NCBI GenBank assembly: GCA_025345505.1
Contig: JANVCC010000011.1
Coordinates: forward strand, 3,543,849 to 3,607,848
DNA length: 64,000 bases
DNA from: Todiramphus chloris collaris
Taxonomy: Eukaryota > Chordata > Aves > Coraciiformes > Alcedinidae
Direction of reading: 5' to 3'
Shown: positions 1 to 12,600 of the stretch, piece after piece
Position numbering within the stretch: position 1 is the first letter of the stretch
Layout of the letters: each line of letters starts with the position of its first letter
Made by a program: the position numbers and the translations under genes
The notes under the pieces: model-generated
What the model was told of the DNA's origin: nothing
Databases searched by the model: none
Seen by the model: only the letters and a program-made list of their open reading frames with translations

Positions 1-1037
1 GCTTTTGTAGGACTCAGAACTGAAGTCCACAACATGTTCCTTGTCCCTGTAGAATGGATCATGTAATACACAGAGATCAAGAAATGGGACAGAGCTTTTA
101 GCTACCTGCACAGTTGAGGGTTGAAACATCATTCCTGTATGATGGATGGTGGAGTTGAACCAGAGCTAGATGCAGAGCTGAACTGTGAAGTTCCAACTCT
201 GCATTATGTCTCTGTGCCCAGTCTGTTGATCAAGGTGGTGGAGCAGAAATCACACAGGCTCTTTACAAAGATCATAATTTTCTTCCTCTTCCTCCTCACT
301 CCAAGGATGTCCACAGCTTAAATGAGTCTGATTTGACTCAGAGAGATATCTCCACTTCTGGTACCATGAGGTGGACGCCAGAAAAGGTACGGAGAGGTAT
401 TATCACTTATAAGGGTCTTCATTAGCTGTATTTTCAGCAGGATGTTAAAGGCTGGAGAGGGTCATTCCATCTTGACTGTGCCTTTTGTAACACCTCAGTG
501 TATCTCAGGGCTTAAGGAGGACAGAACTGAGCATCTACCCACAGTAGTGGGTCTTATACCCTTCCTTTCCTTGTTTGCAAAGTACCAGTGTCTGTTGTCA
601 TACCTGAGAGGCATGTGATGAGAGTTAAGAGTCTGCTCCTATTGCTTACTCAGGAAAAGTTCCCATCAAGTGAATTGGACATTTGCCTGAGTGAGTGTTG
701 CAGGATTCGGCCCATATGCTTCTCAGATCTTATATTTGCATAGTGCAGAATATGCTTACAGTACAGTGCCAATAAAACAAAACTATATACAGTAAGCACA
801 GAAAAATCAAAAGCACAGTTAAGGCCATTTACAAACAGCAGCTGAGCTCTGCAGCTGATATCCAGGCTTATAACACTGTCAGAGACCATGCTCTGTTTTG
901 GGTAATATGTACAAGATTTATAGGCAATTAGATGGAAGGTCCTGTAAGTGTATAGTTCTCTATTCTCCCTTCCCTAAGCCTATTTTCTTTTTTTTTTGCT
1001 ATGAATTATTTATATTTTAACTCTCTAAATGTGTCCT
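1..1037. other. Unique AT-rich DNA, nothing recognised
   Basis: No repeat family, RNA gene or spliced coding pattern is visible. Open frames here are under 80 codons and look like chance. Confidence 0.6.
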
Positions 1038-1088
1038 TATTTTTATTTTTTTTTTTTTTTTTTTTTTTTTTATTTTTTTTTTTTTTTT
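1038..1088. repeat. Poly-T tract
   Basis: About 50 bases of T interrupted by two or three single A bases. No retroposed gene body is recognisable beside it, so it is called only as a low-complexity homopolymer. Confidence 0.9.
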
Positions 1089-2744
1089 AAACTATGGAAA
1101 GCATTTCAGGAGACCACTTTCATGGAACACACTTGTTCTTCAAGTAAGTGCTCTGGTATTGTGTAAATATGCTGCCTATACCATATGGGGCCAACTTCAA
1201 ATGAGGTACTGGTTCACTCATTCCAATGAATTATAGTGAGGATTCTTTTGTCTCCAGAAATTCCACTGACGTCTTATGAAGGAGAAAGATGTGCATGAAG
1301 AAGGTACATATCATGTCAAGAAGAGTATAAATTGCCCAGAGGATCAAACTGCCTTTTCATAAGTATTTTACCCTCTCTAAAAATTTAAAGCATGGGGTTT
1401 TTTTTAATCTATGGGATAGGATAGAATATTTTTAAATCCATAGTACATGATAAATGGCCACAAACAGCTCTAATATAATATATTTCAATACAACTGGCCA
1501 TAAGTTTATTAGAAGAACCTCCAAACAATAATTACCCTATTACCACACTGCGACTTCACATCCAATTTTACTCACCTCACTGTACAAAATAAATGGAATA
1601 GATGACTTATATTTTTAATGATAATGAAAAGTTCAGGTTTTGATATAGAAACCTGTCTACCAAGATAACAGGGAAAAAAATGAGTATCTATTTGTAATAG
1701 CTGTGTGCATGGAAATTGCAGTTAAATTTCAAAGAAATACTGTAGCATATAAAACAATATCTGAAATAAAATAAAACTTGGAAGACCAATCTTCACTCAT
1801 AATCAAGCCATAATCTCATTGTGGAAGGAGACTTCTTCTGATTAAATCAGTTGTTTTAGAAAACTGTGTAATATTTCCTTATTCTCCACTAAGGCCACAT
1901 ATCTCAGCTAACTTTAAATGACTCACTCTAGATTTATGCTTGTGCAATAGCAAAATTCAGATGAATAGTCCCATTCACATACTAGATGCTCTTGGGAAAT
2001 GAAAAGACAGTTATTTCACTCATAGATAGCTCTGGTCTTCCTAAAAGAACAGGTCTAAACTGGAGACATCTTTTCCCTTTAGAGAATTACCTCTGAGACA
2101 GCAGAATAAAGCTCCCACTCCCCCAACACCTTCACTTCAGGCATCTCCTTTCCATGCATTGAGTAAATCATTGACCTTTGAGATGGCAAAGTAAGCACAT
2201 CATTGTATGATTACAGAGGGAAAAGGTGAGCTTGTGGTACCAGCACAGCAGATCTGAGTATGATTACTGGCTCTGATACACATTTTCATCACTTGTTAAT
2301 CTCTTAGGGCTCAACCAAGATCCTGTCGTCATGAATCCTCATCAGACAACTAAATAGCATTAATATTTCCCCTGTCCCCTGCCTGGACCACCTCAATTAG
2401 CAGACATGCCACCACACACAAACAGGGAGCAATCCAGTTCTGCTCCCCCTTTCTGCTCTGTCCTCCAGATAAACTGTGTTAGTTTACTGGCAAAATCTAG
2501 TTTGTATTATTGTTTTCACTTCAGAGTCAATATGGATATGGAAGAATATGCTGAAATATATGCCTTGTGCATCATTAATAATAGCGTAGCCTCTCCATAG
2601 CTACATGACAATTCCCAAACACTTTTACTTAACAGTAAGCAATTTATCATGTCTGCTGTATCACGACCAAGTAGTTCAGTATCCCCAATTTACAATAAGC
2701 GCTATTCTCTGTCTATTTGTTCTGCTTATATCAAGACAGACCAG
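1089..2744. other. Unique AT-rich DNA, nothing firm recognised
   Basis: No gene or clear repeat is seen. A stretch near 2,240-2,320 has a faint SINE-like flavour (a 'ctggctctg' core followed by 'aatctctta') but is too decayed to call. Confidence 0.5.
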
Positions 2745-2930
2745 CAGGCTGAGTGCTAGCTTTCAACTCAGAAAATCCAGGTTCAGTTCCCTGGTGTAGC
2801 AAAAAATGATCTAGGCTTCAGTTTCCTCTGTATAATATACAGATAAAAATACTTCCTCACTTTATCAGATGTTGTGAGGATAAGTGCATTAAAGACTGTG
2901 TCCCACCAGTACTCCAGTAGCCATAATTAT
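2745..2930 (+). mobile_element. MIR-like tRNA-derived SINE
   Basis: The parts of an ancient MIR-type SINE appear in order. There is a tRNA-derived head with a B-box-like 'ggttcagttccc' near 2,780, then the core 'cttcagtttcctctgtata' near 2,815, then the tail 'gttgtgaggataagtgcatt' near 2,873. The order matches the remembered amniote consensus (cagtttcctcatctgtaaaatg ... tgttgtgaggat). The copy is diverged and not expected to be active. The family is known; exact boundaries are inferred. Confidence 0.8.
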
Positions 2931-4171
2931 CTCAAATAGATACATGTAGTGCAAGTACAGGGATATTTAATATATACTCTATGTATATAAACCATGAGTC
3001 AGGGCTGATACAAACATGAACTGTGCTAAGGAGTTAAAAATGGTGCTTACTTGCATGCTCTTCTCTGGCTTATACTCCATTAAAGACCAACTTCGTCTCA
3101 GTCACGATGGAGCACGTGTGCTAAAGTCAGTGGCTTTATCCCAGTCAAACACTCATGTAGGCAGGAGCCCATTGTCTGGGCTGAGACATTCAATCTGGAA
3201 GAGAAAGAATAAAAGGGCTCCAGTGTATAAAGTCATTCATTACAATTTGGAATGAACAAGGAAATCAGTGGGGTTGCTGGAGGTTAAGCAAGGGCAGAAA
3301 TTGGTGTTTTATCATTTAAATGACATAGGAAAAAAAAAAAACAAAACCAATGGATCTAATCCTGCACATCTCTGCTCACGTCTCTTGCCTTTATTCATTG
3401 TAAGGGGTCACAAAAAAATAATCATGTACATCTGCAGGACCAGATGCAAAATTCATTTATAACAGAATTTCATAAGCAAGCAACTTTTTTTCTCAGAATG
3501 GAGCTCCAATGAAATTTTGATATGACCTTTATATACTTTCAGATAAAATAAGATTATTTGGATTGCCATCCTAAGTAAGAAAATTTTCTACAGTAACTTC
3601 GAACTCAGAGGCACGAGAACATCCCTCAGAAGTCAGCGAATATTTTTGAAGATTGGACCTGATGTTTTTTTAAGAGGAACTTTTGTAGTGAAAGGAAAAA
3701 AAAGAAGGAAGATTACAAAGCTTTTGATACTGAAGGCACACAGGATTACTGGTAAATGTGGAGTGAAAGTTGTTCTGAAATGCCTCAGCAACATCTGTGC
3801 TTATTTTATTGCATTGGGTACCCTTAGCTGTGATGACTTCACGCATATCATCAAGAGTATGAGATGTTCTCACAGCTATCCTACAAATTTAAATAAAATT
3901 GTAAGTAACATAATTTATTTTAAAAATTCAGTGAGTGATACTACTTTCTGAAACTTTTTACTCTCTCCATATCAAGACTGCTCTGCACTTCAGTCAGCAT
4001 CTACAAACAAGTATCCAGACTTCAGATAAACACAGCAGTGAGGACAACTCAAAATATCCCCACTGATAACAGTTCTTCAAGCAGGAAATTGGGCTCAACC
4101 AAGGGTTCCCCGCCACCATCCTGGGTGGAAGCTGATAACCACTGGAGCTGGATTTTGCCCTCATATCAAGG
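2931..4171. other. Unique AT-rich DNA
   Basis: No repeat or gene is recognised. A 101-codon plus-strand frame at 3,646-3,951 is Lys/Ile-rich, lacks recognisable motifs, and is overlapped by an opposite-strand frame, so I treat it as chance. Confidence 0.5.
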
Positions 4172-5620
4172 CATAGAATCATAGAATCATTAGGGTTGGA
4201 AAAGACTTTTAAGACCATCAAGTCTAACCATTAATCCTACTCTGCCAATTCTACCGCTAAGCAATATCCCCAAGCACCACATCTATAAGTCTTTTAAACA
4301 CATCCAGGGATGAGGACCCAGGTGCCTCCCTGGGCAGCCTGCTCCAATGCCTGACAACCTTTTTGAGTGAAAAAATCTTCCCTAATGTCCAGTATATACC
4401 TCCCCTGGTGGCTTGAGGCCATTCCCTCTTGTTCTATCACTAGTTACTTGTGAAAAGACACCAGTGCCTACCTCTCTACAATGTCCATTCAGGTAGGTGT
4501 AAAGAGCAAGAAGGTCTCACCTCAACCTCCTTTTCTTCAGACTAAATAGCCTCACTTCCCTCATCTGCTCTCCATAAGACTTGTTCTCCACGCTTTTCAC
4601 CAGATTTGCTGCTCTTCTCTGGACCCACTCCAGCATCTCACTGTCTTTCTTGTATTGAGGTGCCCAAAATGGAACACAGCACTTGAGGTGTGGCCTCACC
4701 AATGCCAAGTACAGAGGGACAATCACCTCCCTGGTCCTTGCTTGCTACACCACTTCTAATACAAACCAGGATTCTGCTGGCCTTCTTGGCCACCTGGGCA
4801 CTCTGCTGGCTCATATTCAGCCACTTGTCAATCAGCACCCCAGGTCCCTTTCTGCGGGACAGCTTTCCAGACACTCTTCCCCAGGGCCCTGGCACTTGGC
4901 CTTGTTGAAACACATACAAGTACATCTGTAGAGCTTTCCTACCCTCAAGCAGACCAACACTCTCACCCAACTTGGTGTCATCTGCAAACTTACTGAGGTT
5001 GCATTCTCTCTCCTCATCATGATCATTGATAAAGATGTTAAACAGAAGTGGTCCCAATACTGAGTCCTGAGGAACACCATTTGTGAGTGGCCACCAGATG
5101 GATTTATCTCCATTCACCACCAGTCTTTGGGTCTGGCCATCCAGTCAGTGTTTCACCCAGCAGAGCGGATGCCCGTCCAAGTCATGAGCAGCCATTTTTT
5201 TTTCATGAGAATGCTGTGGGAAACAGTGTTGAAGGCTTTACAGAAGTCCAGGTAGACAACATGTTTAAGTGATGTAGCAAGTCATTGACTATTTCCTCTT
5301 GAATTGTGTAGGTCTCATTCTGCTCCACTTCCCTGTCTTCCAGCTCAGGGGGCTGGGTGTCTAGGGAACAACTAGTTCTACTGCTAAAGACTGAGGAAAA
5401 CAAGGCATTAAGCACCTCTGCCTTTTCCTCATCCCTAGGTTTCCCCCACATCCAGTAAAGGATGGAGGTTCTTCCTAGTCCTTCTTTTGTTGATAATGTA
5501 TTTATAGAAACATTTTTTATTGTCTTTAACAAGTAGTCAAGTCTGCGTATGATAATCCTCCCAACTATGGCATTTCACCTTTACACTCCTCATCTCACAT
5601 GCTAGCTCACTAGGGACCAG
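4172..5620 (-). mobile_element. CR1 LINE, 5'-truncated, RT internally deleted
   Basis: CR1 non-LTR retrotransposon on the minus strand. Its 3' end lies at 4,172, where the plus strand reads 'atagaatcatagaatcat', the complement of the CR1 terminal repeat. ORF2 pieces read toward lower coordinates. A linker piece includes DEEKAEVLNALFSSVF (about 5,460-5,390). RT motifs follow: VVYLDFCKAF near 5,250, GVPQDSVLGPLLFNIFIND near 5,060, and FADDTKLG near 4,980 carrying the catalytic Asp pair. The C-terminal part includes [21 protein letters not shown] (4,720-4,660) and ends in [10 protein letters not shown]. Frameshifts break the frame. Near 5,262-5,270 DLLHHL joins directly to HVVYLDF, so the front part of the RT (very roughly 120 codons of the remembered consensus) is missing. 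A dead copy; the 5' boundary is approximate. Confidence 0.93.
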
Positions 5621-6669
5621 AGGATGCTACAAAGGAAGGATGCTACGAAAATTACCATCTGTAGCTGGAAGGCTAAATAAAATAGGTGGTTCATGCTATA
5701 GATCATTTCTCTATCATGAGTCTAACAGGGATAAAACAATCCAAAACCTGAACTGCTGATGTACACCACTATTACTAAACCCCAAAGAGAGGTTACAGAG
5801 GTTGAATTTTTGCTGTAGCATTTTCACATTTACTGACTACATCTTTAGAAAGTGATGTTTAAGTGGTGGGTTTAAGATTCAGAAGACTAGATTTAAACCC
5901 AGTGTTTTTTCTTGTTTGAAATCCCCAGATATGAGCGATGTTGCCTGTTAAGCTCGATCATGCCTGATCCAGCCATTTTCAGAGTGCAACTGGGTCAGAG
6001 GATAGATTCAGTCATTTGCAGGGTGGGAGACTGCAGTCTTAATATGCTATTTAATTTATCCTGTTGGGCTGGGTAAAGAAAACCATCAGAAGAGGTTTTA
6101 TGAGCCTATTGGGTCAGATTAAGAGAAGCCACATGAGTGCCTTTAAATGACAATGCACAAAAGAGTAATGGAGCCAGTAACAAATTTGCCTTCCTCTCCC
6201 TTTCCTTTTTGAATGAGCAGCTATGCCAGTCTGCTGTGAATCTGATGAAGGCAGAACAGTACTTAAACTCACACCTTCAAAATAAAAAAAGATATTTCTT
6301 ACTTTTCCTCTATATCTCTCTGCAGAAGTACCTGACACATGACTTCTGTTAATAAGGGTCATATTCCCCCATCCTATAACCCTATACTAGTAGTACTTAG
6401 ACCCGACAGCCTCTTTTCCTAAGGAAATAGGCTTTTATAGGAGTGTTGTCTGTCCATCTGGCTCCCCATCTGTCAATCCTGCACCCAGCAATATATTCTG
6501 AACCTGGTGGCTAATTTCACCCTGTTCTCTAGAGGGGTAAAAGCTTAAAAGATATAAATATCCCATATATTTAATGAAAAACAGTGATATGGGAGACAAT
6601 GACACAGCACAGCTTGTTTGAAAGTCAGTGATATAAACTCGTTAGCTAATTGCTTGGCTCAAGCTACCG
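5621..6669. other. Unique AT-rich DNA, nothing recognised
   Basis: No repeat, gene or RNA is recognised. Two overlapping frames of about 75 codons on opposite strands at 6,114-6,362 look like chance. Confidence 0.5.
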
Positions 6670-6701
6670 GCTGGCCAGTCAGCACGTGCTAACTGGCCAG
6701 C
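6670..6701. repeat. 32-bp near-perfect palindrome centred on an E-box
   Basis: Two 16-base arms meet with no spacer. The left arm is GCTGGCCAGTCAGCAC; the reverse complement of the right arm is identical except for one base (C versus T at arm position 11). The centre is AGCACGTGCT, which contains the E-box CACGTG. It is far longer than a typical factor site. It could extrude as a cruciform or be a symmetric protein-binding site; function is unknown. Confidence 0.9.
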
Positions 6702-8157
6702 TCAGCTATCTCTTAGTGATTTCTTGGATCTTCTCACAATGCATTGGTCCAGCCGGCAGAGGAGGAGAGAAGACCTTTGTAAAGGGAACATGTGTGTATG
6801 AGAGTAGACAAAAAATGGAAATTAAAACACAACAAGAGTGGAGGTCAAAGAGAAAATTATGTTATTGAAGTGGAGGAACAAATAAAGGGTGGAGGGTATG
6901 ATTTTGTAGGGGAGCGATCTGTGATTTCAATTGCTAACAGAGCGACTTGGATATTCCTCCTGTGCTGGAGGACAAGGTTGGACTTAAATTCTCCAGTGAG
7001 GACTTTCCTTCTCTTTTATCTTCAGAACCTAAAAGCAACCACTCTGGTTAAAACTGAAGGTCCTCATAATCCTATGCCTTGTTTAAAATGGGAGAGGTTA
7101 AGGAAGGAATATAAAACCAGGACATGAGTATATAACAACCTACAGAAGAAGCCTTATTATTCCCTCTCCACAGTCAATAAACAAGTGCCAGAAGACAAGC
7201 TGGGTTACACTTCAGGAATTCAATTTAAAATGCTCTTAGTAAAGGTATGCAGTAAATTTGCCACTGTGTCAAAGTCAGAGCATCCAGTTTCCAAATCTCT
7301 GGTGTGGGAATTTCCTTGGTGTAAATGGCAGCAGGGCTGCTCTTCTTGGCTCTGTGTTCAGCTGGCAGGCACAGTGTTCAGGAATGAATTACTATCCATG
7401 GTCCAACAGTGGGGAATGAAAACCTACCTCTGTCTCGGTCCTACTATCAGTTAAGCAGATCCCACTGCCACTCCTCTTTCAAATATACTTTGGCATTATT
7501 TAGTACCATTCCACTCCCAGAACACTTGTTTTTCCCCATTCCCTCCCTCCCTCACCCCTTACATTCCCTTCTGTGTTTAATGCATGTTTACCCATAACAT
7601 AAAACATAAAGCACAAATATTCAGGACAGACAGACACCTAAAATGTCAGCTGAATTCAGGTTTTCCAGTGTCAGATAATAAGCTAACTTACTGATAAAAT
7701 ATGTGGTAAGCAAACTCTGTGATCTATACAGATAGCTTAAGCTTCTGCAGTGCTAATTGCTATTACAACCTTAAGCTAATATTTGAGTCTTTCTTTTGAG
7801 CAAGGATGTGTAACAATTAGATTACAGGATTTAGAGCATTACAAAGAGAGATAAAAGCAGCAATTTCATCATGGTATGTGGTAGTTTGTTTACATAGAGA
7901 TAATAACAGTGATGATAATAATAATAATATTAATAGTAACTATTCTTTTTAGGTCCAATTTTTGATTTCAGGTGCATTGAATCAGATCTGGAATAAACCT
8001 CTTGCCTGCAACAGAACTATCCTGAATTTATTTGGCATGAAGCATGCAGATCTCTAGTCAGGGACCATTTTGCAGTCACTGAAGAGCCCAGCATGGTGTA
8101 TGATGAGTTCTAGCTACTCACAGCAATAAGTAGTGAGCCAGCATTTCCAAAGCAGGG
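6702..8157. other. Unique AT-rich DNA
   Basis: No gene or interspersed repeat is recognised. It includes a short (ATA)n run at 7,914-7,928. Confidence 0.5.
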
Positions 8158-8240
8158 CCTGAGCTTCAATATTTTGTTATACTTCTGTCCTGAGCTTGGA
8201 TATTTCTCTGTACTTCTGTCCTGAGCATCCCTGAGAGCTC
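8158..8240. repeat. 31-bp tandem duplication, about 2.3 copies
   Basis: Copies at 8,158-8,188 and 8,189-8,219 share 'cctgagctt' at the start and 'tacttctgt' at the end. They differ at several internal bases. A partial third copy starts at 8,220 with 'ctgagca'. The divergence suggests an old local duplication. Confidence 0.85.
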
Positions 8241-9583
8241 TGATGGCATCTTTTGTGCCATGGTCTTGATGTGTTCACATGACAACTTTGTCAATGAAAG
8301 GAACCTCTGGTTTTTTTCACTCTATGATCCTTATGCTTTCCTCTCAGCTCCCTCCAAATGTATGTGCATATGTAAAAACACAATATGCTTGAATACAGTA
8401 ATAATGCAATAACACAAAGAAAAAAAAATTCATACAATACTAAACTACAGAGAAAAAAGTTTGCTATAGCAGCATGCCAGATTTAATACATGTTCTGTTT
8501 TATGTACTTGGATCAACATCTTTAAAACTTCCTACAAGGTATTAAAAAGAAAAAGCATCTTCTTGCACATATTTTTAAGACATGCTTTTCTATTTCACAC
8601 TGGCTTTTTTCCTCCCTTTCCTAAGCACCCAAGGGAAAAAATATTACCCGTTGTCCATAATAACAGACAACTTTTCTGATGAACAATAGAATTTCTTGCC
8701 TCAGAAATAAGTCAGCTTACACAGATGAGTATTTGAACCCTGAAATTTTGCTGCTGTTGAGATCCTGGAAAATAAATTACAAACACCCCACCTTACCAAA
8801 ATGAAAAAATTATATTTTCCTCTGCTTTAAATACTAAAATCAAATTTCCTAACTCTAGGAGTTTTTCAAATATTTACAGTCAATGTCCTGGAAGACAGAA
8901 TCAGTCACACAAAGCAAAGCAAATGTGCATATCCACTCAGAAATATTAAAAGTGCTATTACAACATTAAAAATAAACATATCTGCTAGCAGTAAATTTAA
9001 AGCAGCTCCCAGAAGCTGAAAATCTTGTCCTATAGTCACACACAGCAAACAAACAAAGCACCTTAACAGAAAAAGACAAGTTTCCTTGTTTAAACAAGTC
9101 CTCAAACCACTTCTATTCTGTCATTAATATATCAGAAAACTAAAAGCAGGAAAGGCAGCCAAAAAGGATGGTATTTTTTCTTACCCATAGGCACCAAGCT
9201 CCTTTAAGAGAACTGCATCCTGCAGACTGTTGATACTTGGGTGAAAACTTGAAAAACAGGTTTTAAGCAAAACTCTTTTGAGAATTAGATCCAGACTCAA
9301 GAGGCTAAAAGCATCACTTGAAATAGCAGGTTTAATTTATTCAAATAAAAGCCACATAGCTCAAGGACAGGTAAGTAGGTAAATAAGCCATCGCCAGCTC
9401 CTTCTTGCAAAGAAAGGTACCGTGAAAAGCCTGCATTAAAGTAGATCTCTGCGCAGGAAATGAAGGAGCCTCAGGTATAGACATTTGATTTATTTTTTCT
9501 GAGTGTGGCACAGGGGAGCGTGCACTGGCTCAACCTGTTGTAATCAAACATGTGAATTGCTAGTTGTTGCGATGATATTGCAG
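8241..9583. other. Unique AT-rich DNA, nothing recognised
   Basis: No recognisable repeat or gene is seen. Confidence 0.5.
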
Positions 9584-9606
9584 CAGCCTCTTCGTTAAAG
9601 AGGCTG
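9584..9606. repeat. Perfect 9-bp inverted repeat (hairpin)
   Basis: The arms are CAGCCTCTT and AAGAGGCTG around a 5-base loop CGTTA. The surroundings keep CpGs and contain flanking 'gcagcag' motifs. The stem is too short for a microRNA precursor, and there is no T-run for a simple terminator. This could be a chance structure inside a conserved non-coding block. Confidence 0.75.
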
Positions 9607-12600
9607 TGTCTTTAGCAGCAGCGATTAATTTCCTACATATAAAATCAAGACATTGCTGGTGTTACTATTGCTCTCTGTTGTTCTTTTCTCCCCTTTCATC
9701 ACCTTGTTTTTTCCTTCCTTCTTTCTTTCTTGTAGTAAGCAGGAAGGAATGTGAAGAAGGAAGGATAGGTCTTATATGTTTCTGATTTGTTGAGCTGACA
9801 ATCCTTTTGCTAGTTGATTTCATTTTAATAGGATCTTCTTGTTACCCACCTACTGTAGCTCAGCATGGAAAATCCGTGCATCAAAAGGTTGAAAGCTTGA
9901 GGCAAAACTTGCCTCCCTGAGGCTCTAGAAGGGGTGAGGGAGAGACAAAGTCATCTGATTGCTTTGCAAACAGCATTAAGGCAGTTCAGGGAAGTGTAGG
10001 TTAAGGACATTATCTTCCCCTAAATTAATCTCCAGCAGGCTTCTACTGTTTCTAAAGACAGAGAAGCTAAGGGAAGAGTTAAATATATTTTAAAAGTGTG
10101 TAGCTGTCAAGAAGTGGTTGAAGGATTTCTTCCATGTGAGATGTGAGTGCATTTTTGTTCAGTTTTTGTAGGCATGTGTCTGTGTGGTTGTGTACACCCA
10201 AAAGGGACCCTGTGACAGAAAGATGCGAGTATGACAAGAAAAAGCAGAGGATAAAAAAACCCAAAACAATGTGTCTATGCAGTCTTCATCTGTGTATTGG
10301 TGTGCAGGAATATGAGTGTGCATCTGCAACAGATTCGCTTGTATGCAGTGCTGGCACCACTTGTACAAGACCAAGACCCTTCAAGGGTGTCCTGCTGCTG
10401 AGTTTCAGAGAAACTGGTTTAAAGCAGCCTCTGGAATAATAAAACTTACATTTAAAACAAAAACTGCTTTTGGATCCCTGGCTGCAACTGTGTTTCCCAG
10501 CACTTACTCTGGGATTTAAAATACAACATCTACATAAGTCTTATTGTGTGTAGTGTGTATGTGAGTTAGCTTGGAGACACCTAATTTCTTGGCCTGGGGG
10601 AAATGAAGGGTAGGACCATAGCATCGAGGAGACAAAGGGGATTAAAATAGGCATTTATGTTGACAGAGGGGAAATTTCAGCTCCTCAAACGCAAGACCTG
10701 ACATTTTTCCCAGCTGCATTGCACAGCGGCAGGACTGAGCACGCTGGGAAGAGCGTGTGTACCACTTCCCTCTGCTGGAGGCAGCCCAGACTGTTACCTA
10801 CCTCCCTACATCTGAGCATATTTCTATAGGTACTGAAAATGCTTCAAACCCTATCATCCGGCACAGCAGCAATAATGAAGTGACCACAAATAATTTCAGT
10901 AACTTTCATTTATAGAAAAATCTTGGTGCTGACTGTGGGGTGGAATAGCTCTTCCATGACATGGAGAAAGTAGTACTAGAGAGAAAGGATATGTGCTGCA
11001 GAGATTGTTTAAGCTGGCACGTTTCTAAAGGAACCAGAATGCCACAGCCTGGACATGCAACACTTCTTAAAAGAAGAATGAACTGTCTGATTGCTCATAG
11101 CTTTACACAGCCATGCACATTGCCCCCTGCCACCAACACTTTTCCCAGCACTAGTCAGGGAGTGCTTGGGGTTTTTTTAATATACTGTTTTCCATATAAA
11201 CATGGACTGATCAAGCTTGTTTTGGGGCTTTTGCAAGATTACAGGTCAAGAGAATGTGGGGGGGACAGAATAAATAGGTAAAAAGAAGTAGGATCTGTCT
11301 GCAAGCCATCTTCCCTGCTCCCCCACTGCATCATCTTCAGACATTAAAATACCTAGTGTGTTGCTGTATAACTGATATGTTTCCCCATCTATCCTTTATT
11401 TATAGACTGTAAACCTCAGTGGTTTTATGATCAAAGCCAGATATAGGCTGTAGAAATGTATAGACTGGATGGAAATTGATTTCTTTTTTTCTCTCCTCTT
11501 TCAAGTATGCAGAACATTTCCTGATGTTTAAAGTGTTGCATTTCTCCTTAGAAAAATACTCATGACTTTCTCCATTACCCTTGTGGGATCAGACCCAACT
11601 AGACCACTACTCTTGCAAGCCCACTGACTACCACTTTAAAAGTACAGGTCATGGGAAACTCCTGGAAACTCAGGGCTGGCCAGCAGCCTCTGAGTCTCCT
11701 AGGGGTAGCGTCCTCATACTTTGTCATTCTTCTGATACCATCCTTGTCATCACACTCTTATAAGTGTTCTTGTAAGAGGAGTTGTAAACTTGTAGCATTT
11801 TACCATCAATACACTAAATCCTATAAAGATTTTTTAAGAGCCAGAGAGTAATTTCAATGAGACAGAAACATGTTTCACAACCGGATACACAGTTGAAGAG
11901 GAAAGCTCTACATTTATTAAAAATATATTATGTATTAGAAAATGAAGGAAAAAAAAAGGGTAAAGCTTATGTTTCGTGCACAAATCTTTTTCATTTACTT
12001 ACCATTTTCCTCAAATAACCTGATTTTGTAAAGGATGTGTATTGTCCCTTGCTCTCCTGCATTAGTAGCGCTTGTATACTAGCTGACCATGCTGTCCCCT
12101 CTGTCAGATTTACCTATGCTGCTGTGAAACAGGTTTGCTTTGGGCATTGGTTGCAAACCCAGCTTGAATAAAACATCACCAAATATCCCTTCAGTATGGG
12201 GTGAGGAGATCCTATCATTTCACTACTTATTTATTCTCAAGGGGATATGGATGCCATTTGCCTCACAAACTGAATTATGACACTGACCCAAACTAGCAAT
12301 GATACTTGTTGCAAACAGGAGAAACAAAGCTGGCCAGATCCTGTGTTAAGTAAGCAGCCCAATAAAGCTGGAAATACAAAGGAAAAAAGTTTTCTGTGCC
12401 TCGTGTATGCACCTACATTGGCATTTTACTTCACATCATGAGAGTGTTTTTGAGGCAAATCTGTTGATGGTACCTACTCACTGTAACTTGGTTTGCATCT
12501 CAGAGTTGCCTTGGAGCAAATTTGATCCCTTTTGGGTAGGAGTGAGGGGGAAGATGGGCTTCAGAAGTCCACTTAACATGTTCCAGTCACTAATAAGCAT

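Noticed and set aside
2770-2790. B-box-like tRNA sequence
   Set aside because: Part of the MIR-like SINE head; no cloverleaf can be formed.
3646-3951. 101-codon plus-strand frame
   Set aside because: Lys/Ile-rich, overlapped on the opposite strand, and no family resemblance.
4683-5272. Several plus-strand frames of 60-82 codons inside the CR1 copy
   Set aside because: Antisense shadows of CR1 ORF2.
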